DNA of 64,000 bases from Rhipicephalus microplus (GCF_043290135.1 NC_134701.1:10820001-10884000), one strand, 5' to 3'; positions 23,210-34,213 are shown, counted from the stretch's first letter. Notes: a model not told the origin generated them from the letters alone. Translations and numbers: made by a program.

Positions 23210-23473
23210 TGTTGTGTTCCAAGCACCCCTGTGTCACGAGCGAGCCTCCGAACCCGCGAAGGACCGGATGCTGAAACTGCTTCCAGATGTTGACTCCTCC
23301 CCTTCACCCGCTCGGCGCAAACGAGCCACCGTTTGTTTCCCCCGGAAGTTCAGCCGCCGCCTCCATCCGAATAGGAATAAACTTGTTTTTAACCGTTCGA
23401 GGCTGTCTGAGCTTTTTGGACTGCCGCGACCAACGCGTACGTCTATGGGCCGACGACAACACCGGACATAACA
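23210..23473 (+). repeat. 5' LTR of Mag-like element
   Basis: 264 bp, TGTTGTGTTCC to GGACATAACA. Contains AATAAA near 23368, a likely polyadenylation signal. Pairs with 26645-26908. Confidence 0.93.
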
Positions 23474-23474
23474 G

Positions 23475-23488
23475 TGGCGACGAGGAAG
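23475..23488 (+). promoter_or_regulatory. Primer-binding site, Mag-like element
   Basis: TGGCGACGAGGAAG starts two bases after the 5' LTR. The core TGGCGACGAGGA is repeated at the same place in Gypsy F and Gypsy M, which supports it as the tRNA primer site. The priming tRNA was not identified. Confidence 0.7.
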
Positions 23489-23534
23489 TGGATTTGGACC
23501 AACGCTACGCAACGATATTGACAAGCTACAAGCT

Positions 23535-24226
23535 ATGGCTAGGCACGGGCTCCCAAATCGGCTACCTGAATTCAACGGCTCATCATGGTCATCGTGGTTT
23601 GGACGCGTGGAATTTTACTTCGAGGCTAAGAACATCACTGATGCAGCAATGAAGAGGGCAAGCCTGCTAACGCTGTGTGGGGAGCAGACATACGACACAG
23701 TCTGTGCCCTGATTCAGCCACGCACACCAGCAGCCGTTGACTACGACGATATCGTAGCAGCGCTACAAGAGCACTATGACCCAAGGCCATCGGAGGTCTA
23801 CTGTCGAGCTCGCTTCCAACGGCGAGACCAACTGGAAGGCGAAAAAGTGGCCGAATACGTAGCGGCTCTCAAAAAGCTCGCTGCTGACTGCAATTTCGTG
23901 ACGTTGACCACGACAGCTGCAACTACTGCGCAGGAGGGAGGATCGACTGCCACACCTGCTAACACCACTATGCTCCCCTTGGACGTTATGTTGCGTGACC
24001 GTTTTGTGTTCGGACTGCGCGACGCAGGCCTACAACAATGCCTGTTCGCGGAGACGGGTCTCACCTTCTCCAAAGCCTACGACATCGCCCAACGAGCGGA
24101 GAGTGCCGGTCACCAGCAGAGGGATATTCGACGGAACGTCGAGCCGGTGCATCACACCAGTCAGGTCATTCCACGTCTAAGGCGAAATGAAGCAGAAAGA
24201 CACAGCGCTGTTGGCGATGCGACGAC
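23535..24226 (+). pseudogene. gag: Mag-like gag (capsid part), frameshifted
   Basis: Start ATG at 23535 in MARHGLPNRLPEF. The gag domain shows WSSWFGRVEFYFEAKNI, then YCRARFQRRDQLEGEKVAEY and DRFVFGLRDAGLQQCLF, typical of Mag/K02A2.6-type Gag. Coding similarity leaves this frame near 24160; the same protein continues in the -1 frame, which also has a TGA at 24188 before the first zinc knuckle (CWRCDDMHGPQVC). A frameshift and a nonsense codon therefore separate capsid from nucleocapsid. In this lineage gag and pol are often a single polyprotein, so this looks like decay and not programmed recoding. Confidence 0.8.
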
Positions 24227-26443
24227 ATGCACGGTCCCCAGGTATGTCGATACAAGACAGCAACCTGCAATTTTTGCCAAACACTGGGCCACATTGAAAG
24301 GGCATGCATCTCGAAGCGCAAACAGCTCGGACCTAAGACTTCAGTGCAACGGAACAACAATGTCGACGCACAGGACGGCCAGACGCAAGATACAAGCCGA
24401 ACAGCACTAACGTCATCGGCACTATATGACTTAAACGCCGTTGTGAACCTCGGAACGAGACCGAAGATTACAACTGAAATTATGGTACACCAGCGCCCTA
24501 TAGGGTTTGAGGTGGATTCCGGAGCAGCATGTACGTTTATCAGCGAGGACACTTTTCGCGCAACTTGGCGTGAGAACGCGCCAGCTCTCCAGCAAGACGA
24601 CACGCAGCTGAGAACGTGGTCCGGACATTCCCTCCCACTGCTGGGCTGTGCCAACGTAGACGTGTACTACAACGGGCAGACTCATCAGCTCCCCTTGCTA
24701 GTCGTCCACGGTTCTGGATCAAGCCTTTTAGAACGAAATTGGTTCACCCCCCTTGGATTGGTCATTGGCGGAGTTCACCACACACTCAGTTATCCGTCAG
24801 TGGAGCAGCTTCAAGATAAGTACAAAGCGGTTTTCTCCGAAGAAATACAAGGGAACAACGGACCTCCAGTCACACTGGAGCTGCGGGAGGATGCGACGCC
24901 GAAATTTTTGAAAGCTAGGTCGGTGCCTTCCACCCTACGAACGTCAGTCGAGAATGAGCTTGACCGACTGCAGGAACAAGGTATCATCGAACCAACGCAA
25001 CATTCGGAATGGGCGACACCACTTGTTGTCGTCCGAAAGAACAACGGTACCCTACGCCTCTGCGGAGACTACCGGAGCACTGTCAACCTGGCGACAAAAG
25101 CATCTTCCTACCCACTGCCGACACCGGAAGAGGTTTTTAGCACGCTTCGTGGTGGAAAAATCTTCAGCACCTTGGACTTGACACAAGCCTACAAGCAGCT
25201 GAAGGTGAGCGAATCAACGTCTGAACTGCTCACAATAAACACTATTAAGGGTCTTTACAAAGTTAAAAGGCTACCATTCGGAATATCTGCAGCGCCAGCA
25301 ATCTTCCAGAAATTTATGGCGTCTACACTTAGCGGGATCCCAGGTGTTTGCGTCTACTTGGACGATGTTATTGTCGGTGGCGCCTCCAATAAAGAGCACA
25401 CAGAACGCTTGGAGCTCATTTTGGAAAGGCTAGCAAATGCTAATTTGCGCATCAGTAAAGAAAAATGTGTTTTTGCGGTGCCTGAGGTGAAGTTTCTTGG
25501 ACATCAAATTGACGCGCAGGGTATCCATCCCACTGAAGACAAAGTGCGTGCAATCACCGAAGCACGAGCGCCTACTAACAAGCAAGAACTGCAGTCGTTT
25601 GGGGGGCTATTGACGTTCTACGACTGGTTCTTAGAACATCGAGCTACAGTGGCCAACGATCTATATCAGCTCCTGCAGAAAGAAGTCCCATGGACTTGGT
25701 CGCCACGCCACCAAGAGTCTATTGTTGCCCTTAAGCAACTACTTCGCAAGTCTACTGTTCTGCGACACTACGACGAAAGGAGACCCCTACTGCCAGCCTG
25801 TGACGCATACACCAAGTGGCTGGAGGTAAAACAAATGGCTACAACGACATCGGCAGCAGTTATCGACACTCTGCGGTCGTTGTTTGCAACGTTTAGCCTA
25901 CCGCGCAAGGTGGTCTCGGACAACGGCACTCCGTTTGTGTCCACGGAGATTCTCAAGTTTTACAGCGACAACGGCGTCTCGTCTGTCACATCAGCTCCTT
26001 ACCACCCGGCTACAAACGGACAAGCCGAGCGCTACGTGGCTGAGCTAAAGCGCGCCCTTACTAAAGACCAGACTGGGACAACGCAACACCGCATCGCGCG
26101 CTTTCTCTTCAGACAGCACAACACTGTTCAAAGCACTACTGATCAAACGCCAGCAAAATTGATGTTCGAACTAGAAATGAAAACCCAGCTGACAGCCATT
26201 GTCCCGGAGCCTTCAGCGAAGGCACCGTCGGAGGAAGAAAAGCTCCCCAATAGCAGGAGAATTGAAAGTGGACAGCGCATATACGCCCGCCAGTTCCACA
26301 GAAAGCTCGGCTGGGTTGAAGCGACGGCACTCAAACGCATAGGTTTGCGGTCATGGCTCGTCGACATTGGTGGAAAAGCCACACGCCGCCACCTTAATCA
26401 GCTACGCCGTTCAGGTAATTTGCCAAGGGAACCTCCCATTTAA
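24191..26443 (+). pseudogene. pol: Mag-like nucleocapsid-protease-RT-integrase with in-frame deletion
   Basis: Open from after the TGA at 24188 to TAA at 26441. Order: two zinc knuckles (CWRCDDMHGPQVC; CNFCQTLGHIERAC), protease (FEVDSGAACTFI near 24510), reverse transcriptase (LRLCGDYRSTVN, FSTLDLTQAYKQLK, catalytic VYLDDVIVGG near 25355, EVKFLGHQIDAQGI), the first residues of RNase H (LLPACDA near 25795), and then abruptly the integrase core (YTKWLEVKQM, VVSDNGTPF, YHPATNGQAERYV) and integrase C-terminus. Most of RNase H and the HHCC zinc finger of integrase are missing, yet the frame stays open across the join at about 25805. It must have depended on other copies, if it moved at all. Confidence 0.88.
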
Positions 26444-26630
26444 GCAGCCACTTCGACTGAAGCTTCGTTCCACTTAGCCTGGCATCTCGCACCAGATGAA
26501 TCGGCGCCGCCGCCCGCCGGCCCTGAACACAAGAGAAACGACACCCAGCGAGCGGAGGCTTCTCTTCCTAGTGCGTCCAGAGCGTCCACGCGCCCACGGC
26601 GGCCCCCAGATTGCTTCCAAGCGACAATCT

Positions 26631-26644
26631 AAGGAGGGAGGAGA
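26631..26644 (+). promoter_or_regulatory. Polypurine tract, Mag-like element
   Basis: AAGGAGGGAGGAGA directly abuts the 3' LTR; expected primer for plus-strand DNA synthesis. Confidence 0.85.
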
Positions 26645-26908
26645 TGTTGTGTTCCAAGCACCCCTGTGTCACGAGCGAGCCTCCGAACCCGCGAAGGACC
26701 GGATGCTGAAACTGCTTCCAGATGTTCACTCCTCCCCTTCCCGTGCTCGGCGCAAACGAGCCACCCTTCGTTTCCCCCGTAAGTTCGGCCGCCGCTTCCA
26801 TCCGAATAGGAATAAACTTGTTTTTAACCGTTCGAGGCTGTCTGAGCTTTTTGGACTACCGCGACCAACGCGTACGTCTATGGGCCGACGACAACACCGG
26901 ACATAACA
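26645..26908 (+). repeat. 3' LTR of Mag-like element
   Basis: 264 bp, same ends as the 5' LTR, about ten substitutions and no length difference. It is followed at once by the GTTTA duplication. Confidence 0.93.
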
Positions 26909-26913
26909 GTTTA

Positions 26914-27875
26914 TCATGTTTCTCACTGAAATCAGCCCGACATTGCTGAAGTAATGTAGTCTGGCCTTCAACAGCCTCTAACCGTGCCTTTATATCAGAT
27001 ATGGCTTGAAAAGTGTTTTTCTGCTGGTCTTTTAGCTGACACATCGTTTCAGCAACTGATTTTTGTACTGTTTCAATTCTGATTGATCGCTCATTTAAAT
27101 TTTTGACAGTTTTAAGAGCTTCTGCAAGAGCAGCCGATGTTTCATTAGGACCAGGGTTGCACTCAACATCCCCACACAAAAGCAGTAGCAGCGAGCAAAA
27201 AGGTTCAAACACGGCTTCAGGGCATGGAAGCACGGCTAGAAACGGATCATCTGATTTAAAACAATGGCAAGGTAGTTGGGACTGGTAACTAACCTGCAGA
27301 ATGAACAACAGCGTAGGTGAGCCTCCCATCATTAGGATGCTTCCATGCCCATTGAGCGGCGACTTCGCAGCACTCGGTTTTAAACAGAGCGTAGGTGGGG
27401 CTGTCGATGTTGCTGAAGCTGCCACGAGTTGAGGTAGAGCAAGATAAGCAGGGAAATCTTGAAGCTGGTCGTGCCGGCAGGAGTGCCGCCACTCTAATCC
27501 AGGTGAAGTGGCATCGCTGGACACTTCCGAGGCTGTAGGTCCAGTGGCGAACGCACCAGCTAATGGCACTTGCGAACAGTTTCCGCAGCCAGCAGTACCA
27601 AAGACGAACTGCAGAATGAACAACAGCGTAGGTGAGCCTCCCATCGTTGTGATGCTTCCATGCCCATTCACTCCATTGTTGATGTAGTGCGGTGCGGCAC
27701 CGTTCTGGCAGTGCCACGGCAGTGTGCGCGTTTTTACGGGCTCGCACCTAACAGTGGCGTACTGCAGGTGTTCGACAGCATCCATTCTTTTTGCCGCATT
27801 GTTAGCTACGCGATTTTCCTCCGGTGGTGGTTGTAACCAGCTGTCTGAACTAGAAACCACGGAACGAGCGCGCAT
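26914..27875 (-). CDS. LINE B/D ORF1, N-terminal half with 2A-like motif
   Basis: Antisense, open from ATG at 27875 to the LTR junction. The first 190 residues come from the 5' region and include a repeated segment (NGHGSI...MGGSPTLLFILQ, twice) encoded by a 315-bp direct repeat. Then comes a hydrophobic stretch (FEPFCSLLLLLC) ending in the 2A-like motif GDVECNPGP (27147-27173), and a coiled-coil region (NERSIRIETVQKSV, AISDIKARLEAVEGQT). The rest of the protein is at 22639-23209. Whether translation starts at 27875 or at a later ATG is uncertain; the repeat-derived N-terminus may be 5' UTR. The leader plus 2A would be split off during translation. Confidence 0.7.
27147..27173 (-). other. 2A-like ribosome-skipping motif (LINE B/D)
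   Basis: Encodes GDVECNPGP after a Leu-rich stretch (LLLLLC). It has all key residues of the D(V/I)ExNPGP consensus. Confidence 0.85.
27294..27672 (-). repeat. Tandem 5' monomers of LINE B/D
   Basis: CTGCAGAATGAACAACAGCG begins at 27294 and again at 27609, a 315-bp period. About 57 bp is nearly identical (a few mismatches); the rest of the unit is not obviously conserved. Repeated 5' monomers act as promoters in some LINEs, so a promoter role is possible. Confidence 0.7.
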
Positions 27876-27879
27876 ATAC

Positions 27880-30158
27880 GTACTCCGAATTTGCAGCGTC
27901 CATCAAAAGTATGCTGAAAAGCCATCATAGAAAAAAACGACTGTGCTCAAGAATTCGTTCAATGAATGCCTTGCAGGTCGGTGACAATGATGCGCTGTTG
28001 CTTCTTATGACAACGGAGGATGCATTTGCGGTCCACAGGCCCTTATTAAGACTGTAATCTAATCTTGCTTTTCATGTTCCTGTACAGTTAGCACATGCTT
28101 CTGCGCATTAAGCTTCCTGTTCTACTTCGCTTAAGACGCTCCCCCTTCACAATATTGTCTCACTCTCCACAGTATTGTCTGTATTGTAGCAAAACTCGTT
28201 AAAATATCTACACGCACCTGCACAAGGTAACTAGGTGCACCTCACTAGATGCGTGTGCTTGTGCATTCAGAAGCTGACAAAGCCGTTCGAACGATGTTGA
28301 CCAACTGATGTTGACCTTTTCTCACGCATTTTTTCGGCTAACTTTCCCACCTTTCGCCCTAAAGCGATCCTGGTCTCCGTTATCCGTAGCTACTAGTGCG
28401 CGTGAATCACACTGGAGATGTGTTCCCACGCACTTTCGGGTGGTCTTCGCTGCTTTCGTCCTAATGAAATCATGGCCTTTGGGATATCCGTAGGAACAAG
28501 TGCGCGTCGGACAAAAGAGGGGCGAAAACAAAGAGGCCGGCGCAAACTCAACGGGCTGCCACGCACACAAGCTCCAGACGCCGACTTTACTAGCATAATT
28601 ACGAACCTCCGGGTTTATTGCAGGGAAGACATTTTTTTCTTTTTTTATCGTTGTGTCCAGCCCACAGCCTGACCGAAAATTTTATAAAGCCTAAAGAGAA
28701 GCGCAAAAGGGGGAAAAAGTGATCTGAAAGAAGCCGTACAAATTTCGGTGCCTAGTTCATCGCGCGGCAATGTTCGAAATATCATGTTTATTTTCACAAA
28801 GAACACATCTAATTAAAAAGAGCTTAACATGCAACTTGCAGTGTTTATCGTAAACACCGGCAGAGCAAGAGTACAACAGCCATACGCAGAGATTTCGTCA
28901 ACCGTATCGCGGCAGGACAGCGTGTTGAAATCCGTTCTGTTGGTTTCGGATAGCACCGGCGCACGCGGCGCGCAGGCCACGTGCTTTTTGAGACAGAGAG
29001 GGAGTCACGCCTTCTGCTTCGCATTCATATGTAAACAAGAGAGGAGAATTTGCCCAGTCAATATGGCCGACTTCCGGCTTCATCACGGCTTCACAACGAG
29101 TGACGTCAAAACCTCTCCTTAGATTTCCTTCTTCCGTGTGGGTACTATACACATTTGTCTAATTTTTGTACTTCTGGCCTGCTTCTGGCTCCGTGGTGTT
29201 TGTGTGGCTTGGAGCTGTTTTTTCACAAAAAAAAAGAGCAAATGTTAAGCGTTTGCGCTTCACAACGTTATTCTTTTAGGCTCACCATTTCGAATCGTGT
29301 CACAAAGTTCAAAAACCGTTCGTTCTTTCCTTCAAAACAAAACCGTAGCGACCATGGGAATGATGAGCAGTACAAACATTTGCCTAGTCTTCGTACTTGC
29401 GGGTGGCGAATCGTACTTGTGGCTTCGTTTATTGCTGGTTATCGATCACAGCGCCAGAGGCTCCTCTAGTTAATTTTAAGAAACTCTATGGTGGCAGCGA
29501 GCGAAATGACGTTCGTGCTCTCTTTAACTACTGTAAATTCAAAGCAAACTTCCGGTGGAAGCACAAAAGCTACCAAGAACCCGAATCTCGAGATAAGCGC
29601 GTGCGCGATAAGCCAGAAAGCTGCAGAACTACAGTGTCTAGAGATCATATTTCTAGACACTGTAACAGAACTTTGACCCCACCGTGTGCAGACGCACGCG
29701 CACAGTGACATGCAGGTGGGCGCGGCACAGCGACCTTTAGAGCGGCGCGCGGCCGTCGTGCCATCTGGCTGCTGATGACGGGAACGCACTGAACTTTCCG
29801 AGCTCTGAGAACCGCCAGCGGTACATGGTGCATGGTATCTAAATAGGTCGTGAAAGTCGGAACGAAAAGTGGTCCGAAACCTCTTGCGACAGGCATCAAC
29901 AACTGCGTGACGATTGAAGCGCGACTAGGCGAGGAGGGGACAAATAACTAAAGCAAAAAAAAATATTTACACGTTTATTTTCAATAGTTTTAATTTAACT
30001 TGTTATAAAAAATTTGTATATTAGTTTAACAAAACTGTTGCCTTCGGTATTTCGTTGAGCGCCTTTTCTTTTGTTTGGTTTCAGAAACAGCGGACCAATG
30101 CAAGATCGCGACATCCTGCACTATTAACGTCGACTTGTCTATGGCGTTAGAGCAGGCA
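27880..30158. other. Stretch without recognisable genes
   Basis: About 2.3 kb. Below about 27960 it may hold the 5' end of LINE B/D. From 28340 to 28510 two related segments occur (..TATCCGTAGCTACTAGTGCG.. and ..TATCCGTAGGAACAAGTGCG..). 28950-29130 contains a segment (CGTCAAAACCTCTCCTTAG) that resembles dispersed tick repeats from memory. Open frames on both strands lack motifs. A hairpin is listed separately. Confidence 0.4.
29630..29664. repeat. 13-bp-arm hairpin
   Basis: TACAGTGTCTAGA (29630-29642) is perfectly inverted as TCTAGACACTGTA (29652-29664) around a 9-nt loop. No target duplication was seen. Could be the core of a small palindromic repeat element. Confidence 0.75.
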
Positions 30159-31204
30159 TTAATATAGCAAACATGGAACCATACTCATAATGAGAGACGC
30201 GCAACTCACTTCGCAAAGTGAATTCAAGAATGTCGGCCTGAAGTTCTCATTTGCGAAAATTTCGGGAGTTGAAGCAGTATTCACTTGACGGTCAAACAGG
30301 GCAGACCGTTGGTGCAGTACTCGCTCCATTGTTGCCGCTTCAGTAAGGAACTCAGCAACACTTTTGGGGGGACTACGCACCAAACCTGCAAAAAGTTGTT
30401 CTCACACCACGCATGAGGTGGCGCAACTTTTTTTCTTCTGCCATAGCAGGATCCGCTCGCTTGAAAAGCCGTGTCATGTCCTCGACGTACATCCAGACGG
30501 TCTCGTTGGGCATCTGGATGCGTGATTGTAGTGCACGCTCCCCCCGTTCGCGGTGGTCGGGACTCCTGTAGGTCTCCAGGAGGCGACGCTGGAACTCGCG
30601 CCAAGATGTCAGAACATCATCCCTGTTCAAAAACTACGTCTTGGCACCGTCTTTTAGGCAAGTGTACACGTTCCGGAGCTTCGCGGCATCATCCCACTAA
30701 TTGATCGCTGCGACACGTTCGAACTCACTCAGCCAGTCGTCAACATCTTCATGCTGCTCTCCGTGAAAGAGGCTAGGCATGAGCGGGTTCTGGACGGTGC
30801 AGTAGATCGGCGTGGAAGATGTCGGAGCTTGCACGGGATCTTGTGTCGAAGTCATAGTCACTGCGTCAGTGGTTGGTGTCTCAGGCGGTAGGCCTCGTTG
30901 GCGGCGGCTTACTCTATGTACAGGAGTGTCCACGGGTGCAGGGCTTGTGTTCCGGCTGCTCGACGGGGTCTTGGGCATCGGGTGGATCGTGAGACGTTGT
31001 ACCCAGCAACTCCACCAGTCTTGTCACGTTACTCAGGACAACTTGATATAATGGGCTCGTTGAGTCGACTAGCCAAGCAGCGGTTTGTTTGTTTGTTTGT
31101 TTGTTTGTTTGTTTGTTTGTTTGTTTGTTTGTTTGTTTGTTTGTTTGTTTGTATCCTCTAATCCATGGCTCGTACCCACTCTGGGGGATTGGCCAAGAGA
31201 ACAT
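30159..31204 (-). pseudogene. gag: Gypsy gag fragment with leader
   Basis: Antisense gag of the same family as 2580-3980. The leader at 31150-31204 (GGGTACGAGCCATGG on the antisense strand) resembles that of the first element. Gag runs from ATG at 30978: RRQRGLPPETPTTD, FHGEQHEDVDDWLSEFERVAAIN, a stop near 30697, WREFQRRLLETYRSP, MYVEDMTRLFKRADPAMAEE and KKLRHLMRGV, a frameshift near 30395, then EAATMERVLHQRSALFDRQV near 30310. Similarity is lost near 30230, before the zinc knuckle. No LTR, protease or pol. Confidence 0.78.
31083..31152. repeat. (GTTT)n microsatellite inside Gypsy leader
   Basis: About 17 perfect GTTT units, located between the Gypsy leader and gag. Confidence 0.97.
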
Positions 31205-32160
31205 GTAGTCTCATATGGACGATAACTGCATTATTGCTTACAACGAAAGAAAAAAAAAAGGGGGGGGGTAGTTGTATAGTGAAGACAGTATGTTAAAAAA
31301 AGAAAGAAACCAAAGATTTAGATTGTGAGAAAAAAGAATCAACAACAAAGTAGACACTAATAGCTACAACTTGATTTTGGGAGCCGACCAGACAGCTGGT
31401 TTTGCCAAACCCAATTAATTTGGTATGTCACGGATTTATCCAGAATTGAAAAATTACTTTTCGACCCGGTTTTTTTCTGAGTGTCTGTTAACGGGGGCTT
31501 TATGTTGAAAAACGTTTATAGACTTGAATAAAATTACACACCGCATCGAATGCATCTCTGTGGCAATTTCCCAAAACAGAGGCACCAAAACTTAGAACAT
31601 TTTCTGTGGTTAAATTTAAACCTAGCTTCGCAAATGGAATATCTAAAAGTCGTTCCTAATTAATGCATAGTTACGACATGAGCCAAAATAATGTTCAATA
31701 GTTTCTGATTCTTCGCAGAACAGACAAAAGGGGGAAGGTGCCAGACCAGCTCTGTGTAAGTAAAAATTTAATGGGGGGACACGACACTGAAATCTGGAGA
31801 TTATAATTTCAAGTTTTTTTGACGGACTCCACTGGGCTTTCCATGAAAATTTGAGGTACTGATAATCTGTTCATTGTGTGATATTTTCTCAACTATCTGT
31901 AAAAATAGCGAATTTCCTATATCTAACCCCTGATAAGTATTCCAACTCGGGAAGTACTGAAATTACTGGTCCATCGAGTGATGCTCGTGCCAAAGCATCT
32001 GCCTATTCATTTAATTGTAATCCGCAGTGACCTGGGACCCACACTAATTTGAGGAGTTTTAAATGCGGCGGTGCTAATGTGTGGAACGCTGCTAGGGCAC
32101 GAGATTGTTCAGAGGTTGTCAGAGCTGCACGCAGCGGCTCAGAGAGATCGTCTTTGTCCT
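31205..32160 (-). pseudogene. I-clade-like LINE 3' part: RNase H and C-terminal zinc motif
   Basis: Antisense. Translation shows an RNase H end (LLKLVWVPGHCGLQLNE, then ADALARASLDGP near 31970-32060) and, further downstream, a CCHC-type motif (FCLFCEESETIEHYFGSC near 31690-31730). RNase H plus a terminal zinc motif after RT is characteristic of I-clade and related LINEs. RT itself is missing (5'-truncated or cut by the PLE on the right). Stops are frequent. A homopolymer AAAAAAAAAAGGGGGGGGG lies near 31248-31267, close to the 3' boundary. Confidence 0.65.
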
Positions 32161-32344
32161 CTTTCACTCTTCGATCTCAGCCAAGCAAACCATGTGGCAA
32201 TATATAGAGGAGACAGTAACCATGTGATAAAAACCATATGGCACAAAGGGCAGAACATGAGTAAAAAACAAAGACACAAAACAAAAGCACAAAAAAACGG
32301 CAAAGAAAAATCTACAAGAAAACGAAACAGAAAAGTTAAGATAA
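32161..32344. other. AT-rich spacer, possible PLE 3' UTR
   Basis: Short stretch between the I-like LINE and the first PLE. No motif. Confidence 0.3.
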
Positions 32345-33760
32345 TTAACTACTTGCCCGCACCGAAACCTTCAAAGAACCTGAGTTTTTTCTCGGACAGA
32401 GCCACGGAGGGCTTGACAATACAAGGCACCTGTTCGCGTGCCATCTGCGTGACCTCGACAATAACTCGAGTGCGCTCATCTTTGTGCTTGTACAGCGTCG
32501 CTGTGTCCTTGAAAAGGGGCACACAGTTGCACTCAGTGTAGTGCTGAGCAAGAAAACCATCTTTCCCATTTCTAACATTGTTAGCGTGTTCTCTCAGTCG
32601 ATCGTTCAGGCACCTTCTGGTCGTTTCGACATAACAAGCACCGCAGGAAAGGGGGGTCTTATAGACAACTTCCCGGGAGCATGCCACATACCTTTTTCTA
32701 TGCTTAACTCTACATTCAGTATGACTGCGTTTTCAGGGAGTTTGTAGATTTGGTGAGCCTGATTAATTTGAACGGTGCAGAGAACAGCACACGAACTCCC
32801 ACACGTTTTCTAATTTTCTTGAGCCTGTGTAATATATGGTGTTTTTATTGAACAATTGCTATCCTTTCACGCTCTGTATCCGTGTTGCTCAGATCCTGTC
32901 GCTGCCTCTGCTCTGCCTTATTAGTCCACCGGATAGTCTCAGCAACGGAAGCGATAAACCCTCGGGGAAACCCGAAGCCTTAAGCCGAAAAACTTGAGCT
33001 TTGAAGCTCGCAGAGATGTTGTGGGCGCACGACTTATATAAGACATTCTCAAGACAGGTCCGGGCTATGCCTCACTTAACTGACTTACTGCGAGCGGAAG
33101 AAAAAGAAAGTGAAGATTTGTGCGCATGTTGTTCAAAACGCCAACAAATGTGCTGTGATCTAAAAAACAGTCTTAAATTCAAAAAGCGTAACTTGTCATT
33201 CTGGGGCATTTCATGTGTCAACACAAGAGGCTTCAAACAATCTTCAAACACACCTATTGTTTGCGTCGCAATCGAGTGGAACATAGAAGGGTTACAATTT
33301 AGAAGAACCAAAAAATCATCCACGTATCTGAATACTTTGACGACATGCGTGTTCTCTAACTTTTTCTGGAGTATAGTGCCCATTTTCACCGTTAGTATAT
33401 CACTGAGTAGAGGTTCTATGCATGAGCCGATTGAAACACCTTTTTTCTGCAGATAAATGCAATCATTTCATGGAACGAAAGTAGAGGTAAGGTACAGCAA
33501 AACAAGGTCAAGAAAATCTCGCACACTGATGCCAGTTGCCGCTTGTGTCCTTCTTGTCTCTGTGTCGTCTTAAATGGCGTTGCGAATCTTCGTCAGAAAA
33601 TTGAAAATCAGTAATAAATGAGATTTTATAGTTCGTTATTACAGCAATACATTGTTCTGAAGTATTTTTTCCACAGGTTGCAATACATGCTATCAGCATC
33701 TGTAACTACACAGAGAGTTGCTACCAGAATCTTAAGGTGACTGAGCCATCTCAATCCCCC
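32345..33760 (-). pseudogene. Penelope-like element 1: RT and GIY-YIG endonuclease (decayed)
   Basis: Antisense. RT part: YLQKKGVSIGSCIEPLLSD near 33420, catalytic VFRYVDDFLVLL near 33310, MPQNDKLRFLNLRLFF near 33190. A decayed stretch separates this from the C-terminal GIY-YIG-type nuclease: VVYKTPLSCGACYV near 32660, RCLNDRLREHANNV near 32600, and a His/Cys region (AQHYTECNCVPLF). It ends at 32349. The 5' part is missing beyond about 33710. The RT/GIY-YIG order and the VYK.PLSCG.CYV form of the GIY motif identify a Penelope/Poseidon-type element. It is clearly diverged from the PLE pair at 33.9-38.5 kb. Confidence 0.8.
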
Positions 33761-33769
33761 AGTGTAGGT

Positions 33770-33797
33770 TATCTATCTATCTATCTATCTATCTATC
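33770..33797. repeat. (ATCT)7 microsatellite
   Basis: Seven uninterrupted ATCT units between PLE 1 and the Tigger 5' end. Confidence 0.95.
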
Positions 33798-34213
33798 CAC
33801 TGCCACCTTGGGCTCTCGCGGCCATTCCATTAATTGGATATACAGTAAAAGCTCATGAGTGCGGCGAGTTGGGCAGGTTGGTAACGATGCATGACTAAGA
33901 AATCTTAGCGCCACAGAACGGAAACAAAAGAAAGAAACGTAGACAACACGAGCGCTAACTTCAAACCAAGTTTATTAGGAAACACACATGAATATATACG
34001 AACTCAAATCACAGAAATCTCACGCCTACTTTTTTACACATATATTGTTATACAACGTCATACAAAAACAAAAAATGTAATATCAGGAAATAAACAGGTA
34101 AACGCGCATGTGTAAATGGAACCAAGAAAACTTAGAAAAAAACTTAACAGCCCCCCGAAAAACCCTACAAACGAAAAATGTGACACCAACTGCGCATGCT
34201 TACCTCGGTGAAA

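Larger units (their letters stand above)
23205..26913 (+). mobile_element. Mag-like Gypsy retrotransposon, complete LTRs, internally deleted
   Basis: LTR to LTR 23210-26908, flanked by the perfect 5-bp target duplication GTTTA (23205-23209 and 26909-26913). The LTRs are 264 bp each, start TGTTGTG and end CATAACA, and differ at about ten positions (roughly 4%). PBS and polypurine tract are present. The coding part is 24227-26443 plus gag. It sits in ORF1 of LINE B/D, inserted in opposite orientation. The internal region is short because RNase H and the N-terminal part of integrase are missing. The assignment to the Mag lineage rests on the protease-RT style (VDSGAACTFI; LCGDYRSTVN). Confidence 0.92.

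Noticed and set aside
24150..24200. Programmed frameshift in the Mag-like gag
   Set aside because: No slippery heptamer found, and a TGA follows in the new frame before the zinc knuckle, so decay is more likely.
26496..26906. 136-codon frame at the end of the Mag-like element
   Set aside because: Mostly LTR sequence, also open in the 5' LTR; non-coding.
28829..29152. Overlapping frames on both strands as a host gene
   Set aside because: No motif, no splice or start context, and resemblance to dispersed repeat sequence.
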